Assembly (NCBI RefSeq): GCF_000023865.1
Contig: NC_013159.1
Coordinates: forward strand, 3,188,001 to 3,252,000
DNA: 64,000 bases
Origin: Saccharomonospora viridis DSM 43017
GTDB taxonomy: Bacteria; Actinomycetota; Actinomycetes; Mycobacteriales; Pseudonocardiaceae
Reading direction: 5' to 3'
Position 1 is the stretch's first letter. Each line of letters begins with the position of its first letter. A program made the position numbers and the translations under genes. Below, piece by piece: positions 9,908 to 19,510 of the stretch. The notes below the pieces were generated by a model. The model was not told the origin of the DNA, did no database searches, and saw only the letters and a program-made list of their open reading frames with translations.

Positions 9908-10729
9908 TCACCCGGCCAGTTTCCTGCGCAGAGCTTCCAGCCTGCCGGCGGCACTGCCGTCGATCACCTCGTCGCCGACCCGGACCACCAGGCCCGAACC
10001 GAGCGAACGATCGACAGCGACGTGCAACGCGATCGGCTGCTCATAGAGCGTGCTGAGCTGGTTCGACAGCCGCTCCCGCTGCTCGGCCGTCAGCTCGATG
10101 GCGCTGGTGACGTAGGCCACCTTGCGCTCCTTACGCGCGGCGGCCAGTTCCACCAGCCGGTCGACACCGTGGGCCACGCTGCGACCGCGTGGGCGAAGCA
10201 CGACCTGCTCGACCAGCACCATGGTGGTCGGGTCGACCTTGTCCGCGAGGAGCTGACGGACGAGACCGCGTTTCGCCTCGGCGGGCGCCGTCCGATCAGA
10301 CAGCGCCCTCTCCAGTTCCGGCTTGTCCTCCAGGATACGGGCGAACTGGAACAACTCGTTCTCGACGGTTTCCAGCGTGCCCGCCTTCTCCGCGCCGGCA
10401 AGCAACGCGGAAAAGCCGAGGTGTTCGAGGCCGTCCACCAGCTCACGCGGGTTCGACCAACGGCCACCCACCACGGCTTCCAGCACCGACAGCGCGGGCC
10501 CCGAGAGCTTGTCCCGCAGCAGGGTCGCGACCAGCTGCTTGCGGGCCTCGGGATCCGACGAACCGTCCGACACGGCCCGGCGCAACCCGATCTCCTTGGT
10601 GAGCAGGTCCACCACGGAGAGCAGATCTTCCCCGACAGCCGACGGATCGGCGCCCGCGTCGCCGAGAACGTCGTCGAGGCGGCTCTTGGCGAAGCTCAGA
10701 GCCTCGCGGCTCGCAGCATGCAGCGTCAT
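9908..10729 (-). CDS. atpH: F1 ATP synthase delta subunit (stator)
   Basis: A 273-residue OSCP/delta subunit that links the b stator stalk to the top of F1. The C-terminal motif LGSGLVVRVGDEVIDGS is typical. It is about 100 residues longer than E. coli delta, as in Streptomyces, but is not fused to a b subunit as it is in mycobacteria. It begins seven bases after atpF. Confidence 0.95.
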   Translation of the reverse strand: MTLHAASREALSFAKSRLDDVLGDAGADPSAVGEDLLSVVDLLTKEIGLRRAVSDGSSDPEARKQLVATLLRDKLSGPALSVLEAVVGGRWSNPRELVDGLEHLGFSALLAGAEKAGTLETVENELFQFARILEDKPELERALSDRTAPAEAKRGLVRQLLADKVDPTTMVLVEQVVLRPRGRSVAHGVDRLVELAAARKERKVAYVTSAIELTAEQRERLSNQLSTLYEQPIALHVAVDRSLGSGLVVRVGDEVIDGSAAGRLEALRRKLAG

Positions 10730-10736
10730 CTAGGCC

Positions 10737-11285
10737 CTACTTCCTTGCTCCGGCCGCGCCGTTGACAGAGCTACTGGCCTCGAGCTCGTCCAGGAACCGG
10801 TCGACGGTACCCCGGCGCCGTGCCTCGTCCTCGAGCGACTCACCAACGATCCGCCCCGCCAGCAGGACGGCGTTACGTCCGAGATCCTCTCGAAGCTCGG
10901 CTATGAGTTGGGCCCGCTGAGCCTGCAACTGCGCCTCGCCCTGGGCGACGATGCGCCGGGCCTCCTCTTCGGCCTGTGCCCGCAGTTCTTCCTTGATCTG
11001 TTCGGCCTCGGCCCGTGCATCGTCACGGATCTTGGCGGCCTCACTGCGAGCTTCCGCAAGCTGCGCCTTGTACTGCGCCAACGCCTGCTCGGCCTCCGCC
11101 TGAGCCTTCTCGGCCTTCTCGATACCGCCCTCGATCTTGGCTGCCCGCTCTTCGTACACCTTCTCGAAGCGCGGCTTGACGAACTTCGTCATGACGAACA
11201 GCAGGAGGAGGAAAGCGATAAGACCGATGATGATCTCGGAGGTGTGCGGAAGAACAGGGTTGTACTCTTCCTGCGCCAGAATCAT
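10737..11285 (-). CDS. atpF: Fo ATP synthase subunit b
   Basis: A 182-residue b subunit with a single N-terminal membrane helix (about residues 17-37) and then a long Ala/Glu/Lys-rich coiled coil, which forms the peripheral stator stalk. I prefer the ATG at 11285, preceded by GTGGAG at the right spacing. The in-frame GTG at 11297 overlaps that Shine-Dalgarno. Confidence 0.95.
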   Translation of the reverse strand: MILAQEEYNPVLPHTSEIIIGLIAFLLLLFVMTKFVKPRFEKVYEERAAKIEGGIEKAEKAQAEAEQALAQYKAQLAEARSEAAKIRDDARAEAEQIKEELRAQAEEEARRIVAQGEAQLQAQRAQLIAELREDLGRNAVLLAGRIVGESLEDEARRRGTVDRFLDELEASSSVNGAAGARK

Positions 11286-11332
11286 CGCCGTCTCCACTTC
11301 GTCTGGTTACTCAAGCAGTCGGTGGAGTGACG

Positions 11333-11581
11333 TCAGCCTGCGAGGAAGAAGAGCACGAACCCGAGCAGCGCCAGCACCTCGACCAGAGCGAACGTGGTGA
11401 AGCCGATGTTCATCAGCTTGCCCTGAGCCTCGGGCTGACGGGCGGTGCCGCTGATGACCGAGGAGAAGATCATGCCGACGCCGATACCACCACCGATGGC
11501 GCCGAGGCCGTAGCCGATGACAGCGAGACCCGAGTTGATGTCGGTCTCGGCGGCCTGCTGGGCAAGAAGCATGGTGCTCAC
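11333..11581 (-). CDS. atpE: Fo ATP synthase subunit c
   Basis: An 82-residue hairpin of two membrane helices forming the rotor ring. The first helix carries the GxGxGxG-type packing motif ([15 protein letters not shown]), the polar loop is ARQPEAQ, and the proton-binding carboxylate is Glu68 in [11 protein letters not shown]. It uses a GTG start with a GGG-containing site eight bases upstream. This subunit is the diarylquinoline target in mycobacteria. Confidence 0.97.
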   Translation of the reverse strand: MSTMLLAQQAAETDINSGLAVIGYGLGAIGGGIGVGMIFSSVISGTARQPEAQGKLMNIGFTTFALVEVLALLGFVLFFLAG

Positions 11582-11685
11582 GTGATTTCCCTTTCCAACT
11601 TCGTCCGTGTTCGGTTAACGGAGGTTCTGCCTTGGGTTGAACGGACGTCACCTTCGCGTAGGTCGTCCGCGAAATCGTGGGTGGC

Positions 11686-12468
11686 TCAGTGTTCCTCGGC
11701 CAAAGCCGCCCCAATGTAGTTGGCCGACAACAACGCGAAGATGAACGCCTGGATCACCATGATGAGAGCCTCGATGAAGGTAATCGCCAAGGCACCCGCG
11801 AACGAGAACGCGGAAATCGCCTTCAGCAGGCCCTCCCCATGCAGCAACAGGAACTCGGCCGAGATCCCGAACAGCATGATGAGCAGGTGGCCCGCAAACA
11901 TCGCGGCGAACACTCGGATCGCCAGCGTGATCGGGTTCATCACGAACTTGGTGAAGAACTCGATCGGGGTCAGCAGGATGTAGACAAACTTCGGCGCGCC
12001 CGGCGGTACCAGCTGGTTCCTGAGGTATCCGGCGAACCCGTGCTTCCGGAATCCCGCGTAGTGATACACGGGATACACCACCAGCACCGAAAGAGCCAGC
12101 GGGAACCCGATGTGCGACATCGTCGGGAACTGCAGGAAAGGCACGAGCCCGAACAGGTTGTTCACCAAGATAAAGGTGAACAGGCTCAGAATGAGCGGCA
12201 CGAAACGGAGGAAGTCGGCCGTGCCGATCTGTTCCCGAGCGATGTTGTTGCGCCCGAAGTTGTACAGCGACTCGGCCAGGAACTGCGCCTTGCCGGGCAC
12301 GATGCTCATCTTCCTGGTGGTGAGCAGGAAGAATGCCACGATGATGATGACCGAGAGCACCGCGAGCAGCATGGGTTTGGTGACCCAGCCGAAGATCGGC
12401 GGCAGATTGAAAGCTTCCGCCGTCGGCGGCACGAATTCGTCGCCTGCGGCTAGTACCAGCGCGCCCAA
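11686..12468 (-). CDS. atpB: Fo ATP synthase subunit a
   Basis: The proton-channel subunit, about 260 residues, with five or six membrane helices. The essential Arg lies in ITLAIRVFAAMFAGH, and the C-terminal helix contains FIEALIMVIQAFIFALLS. I chose a TTG start at 12468 because a perfect AAGGAG lies five bases upstream and the protein then begins with the usual ALVLAAGDEF. The in-frame GTG at 12504 (272 residues) has a poorly spaced site. Confidence 0.95.
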   Translation of the reverse strand: MGALVLAAGDEFVPPTAEAFNLPPIFGWVTKPMLLAVLSVIIIVAFFLLTTRKMSIVPGKAQFLAESLYNFGRNNIAREQIGTADFLRFVPLILSLFTFILVNNLFGLVPFLQFPTMSHIGFPLALSVLVVYPVYHYAGFRKHGFAGYLRNQLVPPGAPKFVYILLTPIEFFTKFVMNPITLAIRVFAAMFAGHLLIMLFGISAEFLLLHGEGLLKAISAFSFAGALAITFIEALIMVIQAFIFALLSANYIGAALAEEH

Positions 12469-12671
12469 CTGGGCTCCTTCCGAGTTCTCCCGGCCGGCGT
12501 TCACTCCGCCGGGGGAATCGTCACAAACCTGGACTTAACGTACCGGATACAACTCCGGCACTGTGCAGGGCATCCCCCTCTATAAGGATGAAGCCTGTGG
12601 CGGACGATACCAGGGGCGTCATCGGCAGCCGTACGGGCGTACTCCTTGATCGCTCAACCGAGTTGCCACAC

Positions 12672-13178
12672 TCACTCATCGGGGGAACGCTGGGCCGTTC
12701 GGGGGATGACGATCGTAGGAATCCGGGTCTTCTTGAACGCCACGATCTCGGCCGCCGCCCACGCGAGCACGACCACCAACATGCCGAACGCCAGGGCGGG
12801 CCTACTGAAACCGTCCACGTCCCGCAGCAACAGCATGACTCCCAGCAACGCCGTCATCTTCACGGCGTAGCCCCCCAACGCGAGCCCCATGAGCGCACTG
12901 GGCGGGCGCGTCGCCGCCAGCCGCATCATCGTGATCGTCACCAGAGAGGACCCGAACCCCAGCACCACGCCGAAACCGGAGCCCACAAGTCCCAACGCGC
13001 CGGCGGTCACTGTGGCGACACCGATCGTGAGCAGGGCCAGCGGCACCGACAACCGCAACCCCCAGCGCAGCATCGCGTCGGCGAGCGTGTAGACCGACTC
13101 CGCGTGAGCCGCACGCGTCTCGTCGTCCAGCCCGTCAGGCGCCGCGCCGGACGCCGTCCGCCCATTCACCGACTTCAT
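12672..13178 (-). CDS. AtpI-like membrane protein of the ATP synthase operon
   Basis: A 168-residue hydrophobic protein with about four membrane segments between residues 40 and 150. It sits where atpI (Rv1303 in M. tuberculosis) is found, between wecA and atpB. AtpI proteins help assemble the c-ring or import Mg2+. This one is too divergent to be assigned by motif, so the call rests on topology and position. The ATG at 13178 is preceded by GGGGGAG. Confidence 0.7.
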   Translation of the reverse strand: MKSVNGRTASGAAPDGLDDETRAAHAESVYTLADAMLRWGLRLSVPLALLTIGVATVTAGALGLVGSGFGVVLGFGSSLVTITMMRLAATRPPSALMGLALGGYAVKMTALLGVMLLLRDVDGFSRPALAFGMLVVVLAWAAAEIVAFKKTRIPTIVIPRTAQRSPDE

Positions 13179-13293
13179 TCCGTCGCTCCCCCGATCACCA
13201 ATGCCGACCGTCGACCGCCTCGCCGCTGCTGAGGCATCCGACAACAGCGGCCACGCAAGACCACGAGCGGCCCGAGCTCTCCGAAGAACCAGC

Positions 13294-14457
13294 CTAGGTG
13301 GTCGTGTTCTCCCGCTGTCGTTTCAGCCGGGGAACGAACGAGACGACGGCGGCTACCACCAGACCGGCGCACATGATCCAGAACACGGCGGCGGTGTCGA
13401 AGAGGGTGACCGCGACGGCACCGAACGCCAACATCCCCGCCCACAGGTAGATCAACAGCACCGCCCTGCGCTGGGAGTGTCCGATCTCCAGCAATCGGTG
13501 GTGCAGATGCATCTTGTCGGCCGCGAAGGGGCTCTCCCCTCGACGCGTCCGCCGGATGACGGCCAGGACGAGGTCGAGCAGCGGCAGGAACAACACGGCC
13601 GCCACCACGAACAACGGGGACAGCAGCGCGACCACGTCGGTCGCGTCGAACGAGATGTAGTTGATCCTGCCGGAGGCGGACGTGCTGGCGGCGGCGAGCA
13701 TCAGGCCGATCATCATCGACCCCGAGTCACCCATGAAGATCTTCGCCGGCTGGAAGTTGTGCGGGAGGAACCCCAGACACGCCCCGGCCAGGGTCGCGGC
13801 GATGAGCGCGGGCGGATACGTACCCACGTCACCACCGGACTGGGCGAGCAGACCGAGCGAGAACGTGCACGTCGCCGCCGCCGCGATGAACCCGAGCCCA
13901 CCGGCCAGGCCGTCGAGGCCGTCGACGAAGTTCATCGCGTTGACCATGACGACCACCAGCAACACGGCCAGCAGTCCACCCTGGTTGCGGTCGAACATCA
14001 GCACGTTGCCGAGAGCGTCGGCGTCGCCACCCCAAGGCACCCACAGCGAGACCCACTGCACGCCGAACAGCACGAGGATGCCCGCACACATGACCTGGCC
14101 GGCGAGTTTCGTCCAGGCATCGAGTTCGAAGCGGTCGTCCAAGGCGCCGATCAGCACGATCACGCCACCGCCGAGGAGGACCGCGACCGGGTCGAACGAA
14201 TACTCGAAAGCCCGTCTGAGCACCGGGAGTTGATGGGCCATCGCCATGCCCCCGACCACGCCGAAGTACATGGCGACGCCACCCATCCTGGGGATCGGTA
14301 CGACGTGGACGTCGCGTTTGCGGGGAATGGCGACGGCCTTCACCTTGATGGCGAAGCGACGCACGACGGCGGTCAGCAGGAAGGTCAACGCGGCCGAGAC
14401 GAGGCCGACGAGCAGGTATTCCCGGATCGGAAGGCCAGCGGGTACGGCGGAGTTCAC
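13294..14457 (-). CDS. wecA: Polyprenyl-phosphate GlcNAc-1-phosphate transferase
   Basis: A MraY/WecA-family membrane enzyme of about 387 residues and roughly eleven helices. It loads GlcNAc-1-phosphate on decaprenyl phosphate to start linker, arabinogalactan or wall-polymer synthesis. Visible motifs are PRMGG near the start, the Asp-rich NAMNFVDGLDGLAGG, IFMGDSGSM and the HLHHRLLEIGHS loop. GTG at 14457 has GGAGG ten bases upstream; GTG at 14484 is the alternative. It corresponds to M. tuberculosis Rv1302 (rfe), in the same position beside atpI. Confidence 0.93.
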   Translation of the reverse strand: MNSAVPAGLPIREYLLVGLVSAALTFLLTAVVRRFAIKVKAVAIPRKRDVHVVPIPRMGGVAMYFGVVGGMAMAHQLPVLRRAFEYSFDPVAVLLGGGVIVLIGALDDRFELDAWTKLAGQVMCAGILVLFGVQWVSLWVPWGGDADALGNVLMFDRNQGGLLAVLLVVVMVNAMNFVDGLDGLAGGLGFIAAAATCTFSLGLLAQSGGDVGTYPPALIAATLAGACLGFLPHNFQPAKIFMGDSGSMMIGLMLAAASTSASGRINYISFDATDVVALLSPLFVVAAVLFLPLLDLVLAVIRRTRRGESPFAADKMHLHHRLLEIGHSQRRAVLLIYLWAGMLAFGAVAVTLFDTAAVFWIMCAGLVVAAVVSFVPRLKRQRENTTT

Positions 14458-14536
14458 GACCGCGTCACCCTCCGAAACCGACACGGACGAAACACGGGAT
14501 GATCACAGTGAGCAACGTTATCGCTACCGATCACGG

Positions 14537-15187
14537 TCACTGTGCCCGGCCGATCTCCATACCGAGCGCCTCCGACACAGCCTCGGCGCTGACGGCGCCC
14601 TCACGCAACAGGGACGGTTTCTCCCCCGTGAGGTCCACGATCGTGGAAGGCACGGGATCGCCACTGGGGCCGCCGTCGAGATACACCGCGACGGACTCCC
14701 CGAGCTGTTCCTTCGCCTCCTGCATCGTGGAGGCCGGGGGCTGCCCGGAGACGTTCGCACTGGACACGGCCATGGGACCGACCTCACGCAGTACTTCGAG
14801 CGCCACCGGGTGCAGCGGCATACGCAGCATCACCGTGCCGCGCGTGGTACCGAGGTTCCAGTGCAGACTCGGTGCGTGCGAGACGACGATCGAAAGATCG
14901 CCGGGCCAGAACGCCTCGATGAGGGTCCTGGCCTCCTGGGACAGTCCCAGCACCAACCCGTCCACGGTGGACCAGGAGCCGACGAGGACCCCGACCGGCA
15001 TGTCGGGACCCCGGTTCTTGGCCTGGAGCAGAGCCCGCACGGCCGTCGCGTCGAAGGCGTCGGCACCGATCCCGTAAACGGTGTCGGTCGGCAGGACCAC
15101 AAGCCTGCCCGATCGCACCGCCGAGATGGCCGCCTTCAGCCCGTCGGCTCTGGCGTGCGGATCACTGCAGTCGTACACCGCGCTCAT
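14537..15187 (-). CDS. L-threonylcarbamoyladenylate synthase (Sua5/YrdC)
   Basis: A 216-residue YrdC-domain protein that makes threonylcarbamoyl-AMP from Thr, bicarbonate and ATP for the t6A37 modification of ANN-decoding tRNAs. It has the hallmarks VVLPTDTVYGIGADA (about residues 30-44), AKNRGPDMP and SSANVSGQP. I chose the ATG at 15187. It lies 47 bases after prmC, the same prmC-sua5-wecA order as in M. tuberculosis. Confidence 0.94.
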   Translation of the reverse strand: MSAVYDCSDPHARADGLKAAISAVRSGRLVVLPTDTVYGIGADAFDATAVRALLQAKNRGPDMPVGVLVGSWSTVDGLVLGLSQEARTLIEAFWPGDLSIVVSHAPSLHWNLGTTRGTVMLRMPLHPVALEVLREVGPMAVSSANVSGQPPASTMQEAKEQLGESVAVYLDGGPSGDPVPSTIVDLTGEKPSLLREGAVSAEAVSEALGMEIGRAQ

Positions 15188-15234
15188 GCGCGTCAAGCTT
15201 AGCGATGCCTTTTCCCGTGGCTCCCGCCTGCGGC

Positions 15235-16098
15235 TCACACCCTACGGGCGGTGACGAAACGGGGACGACCCGCGAGGTCCTTGTGCGTGGTCACGTCGGT
15301 GAGCACACGACGCACCTCCAACAACGGCGGCACCGAATGCGCGTGGGTCTCGTCGTGCTCGATGGCGACCCCACCACCGGGACGCAGCAACCGCGCCGCC
15401 ATCGTGACGACGTGCCGGATGATGCCGAGCCCGTCCTCCGGGGCGAACACGGCATGGGGCGGGTCGTAGTCGGCGACCTCGGGCGGCACGGGGGTCCCCT
15501 CCGGCACGTACGGCGGATTGCACAACACCAGGTCCACCAGCCCGTCGAGCTCGGCGAACACCGTGTCGTCCGTCACATCACCCGAGTACAGGCGGATCGG
15601 CGTATCCCCCGCCTCCGCCCGGAGATCGGCGTTGTGTCGGGCCCAGGCCAGTGCGCTCGGATCGTTGTCCACCGCGTAGACGACCGCGTCCGGCCGGGCC
15701 TCGGCAACGGCGAGCGCGAGAGCCCCCGAACCGGTGCACAGGTCGACCACCACCGGATGCTCGCGCCCCTTGAGCAGCTTCAGCCCCCACTCCAACAGCA
15801 GTTCGGTCTCAGGGCGCGGGATGAACACCCCCGGCCCCACCTGAACGCTGACACCGCCCACCACGGCCTCACCGGTGAGGTACTGCAACGGCACCCGTTT
15901 GGCCCGTTCGGCGACGAGCTGCCTGATCGCCTCCACCACCGGGGGATCGACGAGTGGGACCAGCGGCAGCCTGCCGCGTTCCACTCCGAGCACATGGGCG
16001 GCGATGAGCTCGGCGTCGGTACGCGGCGATGCCACACCGGCCTCGTCGAGGGTTCGCGTAGCCTCCAACAACGCCAATCGCAGGGGCAGTCTCTTCAC
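15235..16098 (-). CDS. prmC: Release factor glutamine N5-methyltransferase
   Basis: A 287-residue SAM-dependent enzyme (HemK/PrmC) that methylates the Gln of the GGQ motif in RF1 and RF2. The SAM site is VVDLCTGSGALALAVA and the substrate-binding motif is NPPYVPE. The GTG start gives the expected length. In many bacteria, including M. tuberculosis and E. coli, this gene directly follows prfA. Here prfA is 28 kb away because a biosynthetic cluster lies between them. Confidence 0.96.
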   Translation of the reverse strand: MKRLPLRLALLEATRTLDEAGVASPRTDAELIAAHVLGVERGRLPLVPLVDPPVVEAIRQLVAERAKRVPLQYLTGEAVVGGVSVQVGPGVFIPRPETELLLEWGLKLLKGREHPVVVDLCTGSGALALAVAEARPDAVVYAVDNDPSALAWARHNADLRAEAGDTPIRLYSGDVTDDTVFAELDGLVDLVLCNPPYVPEGTPVPPEVADYDPPHAVFAPEDGLGIIRHVVTMAARLLRPGGGVAIEHDETHAHSVPPLLEVRRVLTDVTTHKDLAGRPRFVTARRV

Positions 16099-16221
16099 AC
16101 CTCAAGCCTGGCACATCTTCCGGGGACGACGTGGTCAACCCCGCAGCGTGCCGTCGGTGTCGTCGGCGTCGACCCGTCCGTCGTGGACGTCCCACCGTGA
16201 CCGGAAACCGGGACACCCGAC

Positions 16222-17370
16222 TCAGGTGACGAGCACGGCCCGGCGGCGGAAGACCGCCAGGGCGACGCCGAGCACCACCACCGCCATACCGCCGATCACG
16301 GCGACCTCGGTCCACACGTCCGCGATCCCCGCCCCCGGTTGGGTCAAGGTGAGCAGGGCGTCCATCCCCCACGCGTGCGGGAACAGATAGCCGATCGTGT
16401 TCAACGGCTCACCCGCGACCTCCCGCGGCCACAGACAACCGCCGAGCATGCCCAGCACGATGCCGAGCGGCGGGCCGATGGCCGGTGCCTGCTGCGGCGA
16501 ACGGACGAACGCGCCCACCAACATCGCGGCTCCGGTGGCCACCAGACAGAAGACACCCACGACCACGGCCACCCCGAACGGGTCACCCCACTCGACACCG
16601 AACAGCAACGCGCTCACGACGATGATGAGCAGTGACTGCGCCAAAGCCACGGCGAACCGGCTCACCGCCTCACCCAGCAGGATGCGCCCCCCACTCACCG
16701 GTGCCGCCACGGAACGCCGGATCATGCCGAGGCGTTTGCTCTCCACCAAGGCCGCGGCGACGGCCATCGAGTTGATGAAGGTGAACAGCAACAGGTTGGC
16801 GGGAGCGGTGTAGGCGAAGCCGCTGGGCGTGGCGTCCCCATCGGACTCGCCGCGGACGTCGACGGTGGCCGACGTGACGGCCTGCGCCTCCCGCACGTAC
16901 CGGGCCGCCTCCCCGGCGGTGGCCCCCGCCTTCATCGCGGCCCGCTCGGCCTCCATCACGGCGGCCACCTTGCCCACGGCGGCGTCGATCTGGGAACGGG
17001 CGGCCAAGGTCGTCCCGTTGGTCTGGGCCAGCACCAGATCGAGTTCCTCATCGCCGGGGGTGACCACGAGCCCCGCCGCGACGGTTCCCCGGCTCACCCG
17101 CTCACGCAACTCCTCCACCGAATCCGCGTGCTCGAGGGCGACGTTGCCGCTGCGTTCCAGCTCAGCCACCACGGCGGCACCCACCCGGTCGCCGTCCTGC
17201 GTGTACACGGCGATCGGCAACTCGTCGTCGCCGGAGGTGCCACCCATGGCCAGCCCCACGAACAGGATCGTCACGAAGGGCATGACGACCATGAAGAACA
17301 AGCCCACCCGGTCGCGCACCTGCCGTTGCAGGTTCGCCACCACCAACGCGGTGATCGGACGTGGCCTCAC
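16222..17370 (-). CDS. ABC-2 type exporter permease (second)
   Basis: A 382-residue ABC-2 permease with one N-terminal membrane helix, a large extracytoplasmic domain (about residues 45-200) and five C-terminal helices. The start is the GTG that overlaps the previous stop (GTGA). It is the last gene of the 17-gene operon. With the ATPase and the other permease it likely forms a heteromeric DrrAB-like exporter for the cluster's product. Confidence 0.88.
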   Translation of the reverse strand: MRPRPITALVVANLQRQVRDRVGLFFMVVMPFVTILFVGLAMGGTSGDDELPIAVYTQDGDRVGAAVVAELERSGNVALEHADSVEELRERVSRGTVAAGLVVTPGDEELDLVLAQTNGTTLAARSQIDAAVGKVAAVMEAERAAMKAGATAGEAARYVREAQAVTSATVDVRGESDGDATPSGFAYTAPANLLLFTFINSMAVAAALVESKRLGMIRRSVAAPVSGGRILLGEAVSRFAVALAQSLLIIVVSALLFGVEWGDPFGVAVVVGVFCLVATGAAMLVGAFVRSPQQAPAIGPPLGIVLGMLGGCLWPREVAGEPLNTIGYLFPHAWGMDALLTLTQPGAGIADVWTEVAVIGGMAVVVLGVALAVFRRRAVLVT

Positions 17371-18563
17371 GCGAACCGCCCCCTCGCGAACCGCAGGAAC
17401 GCGGGCACGCCCGCCGCGATCCCGATACCGAACAGCACCATCACCGGCGTGGCCACGGCGGACACCCCGGCACCGGCCTCGGCGAGCGCGCCAAGGCCCG
17501 TCGAGACCCAACCGTTGGGCGTGATCAGCGTGGCCGTCTGCAGGAAGTCCGGCAGGTTGTACACCGGGACGATGCTGCCGCCTAAGAGCGCGAACACGAA
17601 GGAGACGGCCATGACGAAACCGTCCACCTGCGCGTCGGTCCTGGCGCGGCTGGCCACGAGCAACACCAACATCGTCGCCGCGAACACGTGACCGAGCAGC
17701 AACAGGAAGACGGCCACCGGATCACCCCACTCGGTGCCGAAGATCGCCACCGAGGACGCCCAGGTGACACACATGCTCACGAGCGCGAGCACGAAGCCCA
17801 CCGTCGCCTTGCCCGCCAACGCGGTCCACAACGGGATCGGGGCCGCCCGCAGCCGGTCGAGCGTGCCGAGCTGCCGTTCGGTGAGCAGACTCCGCGCCGA
17901 CGTCCCCGCCACGAAGAACGCGAACATCACGGCCATCCCCGCGCCGTAGTGCACAGTCATGTCGACCTCGGCCGCGGCGACCGTGTCGCCGGAGATCCGC
18001 AACGCGGGTCCCTCCGCACCGTTGGCCTCGACGAAGAGTTTGACCTCGTCGGCCGGGACACCCGCCTCCAACGACGCCTTCACCGCCAATGTCCTGGCCT
18101 CCACCAACGCCGAGATCTGGTCGACCAGGCTGCGGGCGATGGCCCCGGCGTACGGTGCGTCCACCGACTCCAGCACCGACACCTGCCCACCCTCACCGGC
18201 ACTGACGCTGTCGCTGAACCCGGCGGGGAACACGATGGCCGCACCGATCTCCCCGGCGTCCAACGCGTCCTGCGCCACCGCTTCGTCGGGGAACTGCCGG
18301 AACTCCAGTACCTCACGCAGTTCCTCGGTCTCCATCGCCTCACGCTGCACGCTGGCCGGGAAGTCACCGCCGTCGTCGTCGACCACCCCGATCGTCGTGC
18401 GTAACGGTGCCTCGTCGTCGCCGCCGAGCGCGACACCGAACAACGTCGCCAACACGACCGGGGCCACGAACGCGACCAACAACGCCGTGCCGTCCCGCAG
18501 ACGGGACCGCAGTTCGTGACCGACGATCACAGCCAAGGGCCCGAGTTTGCTCGCCACGCTCAC
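17367..18563 (-). CDS. ABC-2 type exporter permease (first)
   Basis: A 398-residue ABC-2 permease with the same architecture as its downstream partner: a helix near residues 28-48, a long external domain, then a helix bundle from about residue 230 containing FVAGTSARSLLTERQLGT. It begins eight bases after the ATPase gene. Two distinct permeases plus one ATPase suggest a heterodimeric membrane domain. Confidence 0.88.
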   Translation of the reverse strand: MSVASKLGPLAVIVGHELRSRLRDGTALLVAFVAPVVLATLFGVALGGDDEAPLRTTIGVVDDDGGDFPASVQREAMETEELREVLEFRQFPDEAVAQDALDAGEIGAAIVFPAGFSDSVSAGEGGQVSVLESVDAPYAGAIARSLVDQISALVEARTLAVKASLEAGVPADEVKLFVEANGAEGPALRISGDTVAAAEVDMTVHYGAGMAVMFAFFVAGTSARSLLTERQLGTLDRLRAAPIPLWTALAGKATVGFVLALVSMCVTWASSVAIFGTEWGDPVAVFLLLLGHVFAATMLVLLVASRARTDAQVDGFVMAVSFVFALLGGSIVPVYNLPDFLQTATLITPNGWVSTGLGALAEAGAGVSAVATPVMVLFGIGIAAGVPAFLRFARGRFA

Positions 18564-18571
18564 TCCCGTGG

Positions 18572-19510
18572 TCAGTCGCGCAGTGTGCTGCCGGTCAGAT
18601 GCAGGAAGGCCGCTTCGAGATCGGGTTCGATGACCTCGACCGCCGTCACCTGAGCCACCCCGGACACGGCGGCGAGAAGCCCCGGCAGCAGGTGCCGTCC
18701 TCCGACGGCCAACAGCCGCACCGAACTCTGGCCCGTGACCACGGCCTCGGTGACCCCCTCCACGACACGCAGTTTCTCGGCGGCGGCCTCGACGTCCCCG
18801 TCGAGCACGAGTTCGACCGTGTCGGTGCCGCCGAGTTCGGACACCAGCTCCCGTTTCGTGCCGTCGGCCACCACCCGGCCCTTGTCGATGATGCCGACCC
18901 GCGTGCAGACGCGTTCGACCTCTTCCATGTAGTGCGAGGTGTAGAGCAGGCTCATCCCGTCACCGACGAGCTGTTCGACGTTGTCGAGGATCGCCGCCCG
19001 GCTCTGCGGGTCGACCCCCACCGTGGGCTCGTCGAGGATCAGCAACTTCGGCTCGTGCAGCAACGCCACACCGATGTTGGTGCGGCGCTTCATCCCACCC
19101 GAGTAGGTCTGCACCTTGTCGTCGCCGCGCTCGGTCAGTCCGACGGCCTCCAGCACCTCCTCGATGCGTTCGGTGAGTCGTCTGCGGGGGATGCCGTAGA
19201 GCCGCCCGAAGTACCGCAGGTTCTCACGCGCGCTCAGCTCGGGGTAGAGGGCGATCTCCTGGGGGACGTAGCCGACGAGCCGTTTGGCGGCCACCGGGTC
19301 CTCGGCCACGTCGATGCCGTTCACCCGCACCGACCCGGCGTCGGGTCTCAACAGGCCGACGATCATCGAGATCGTCGTGGTCTTGCCCGCGCCGTTCGGG
19401 CCGAGCAGACCGTAGGCCTCGCCGGGGTCGATGCGGAAGCCGACGTGGTCGACCACCGTTTTGTCGCCATACCTTTTGACCAGGTTCTCGCAGCTGAGCG
19501 CAGCGGTCAT
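18572..19510 (-). CDS. ABC exporter ATP-binding protein (DrrA-like)
   Basis: A 312-residue ATPase. Walker A is GPNGAGKTTTIS (about residues 41-52), the signature is YSGGMKRRTNIG, Walker B is LLILDEPTVGVDP and the switch His is in YTSHYMEE. The C-terminal 80-residue extension is typical of drug-export DrrA proteins. The ATG at 19510 overlaps the stop of the beta-helix gene (ATGA), and this start removes a spurious Arg-rich N-terminus. Its likely role is self-resistance through product export. Confidence 0.92.
   Translation of the reverse strand: MTAALSCENLVKRYGDKTVVDHVGFRIDPGEAYGLLGPNGAGKTTTISMIVGLLRPDAGSVRVNGIDVAEDPVAAKRLVGYVPQEIALYPELSARENLRYFGRLYGIPRRRLTERIEEVLEAVGLTERGDDKVQTYSGGMKRRTNIGVALLHEPKLLILDEPTVGVDPQSRAAILDNVEQLVGDGMSLLYTSHYMEEVERVCTRVGIIDKGRVVADGTKRELVSELGGTDTVELVLDGDVEAAAEKLRVVEGVTEAVVTGQSSVRLLAVGGRHLLPGLLAAVSGVAQVTAVEVIEPDLEAAFLHLTGSTLRD

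Noticed and set aside
16099-16221. Integration scar or att site at the left cluster border
   Set aside because: I compared this gap with 44214-44473 by eye and found no shared direct repeat or tRNA sequence.
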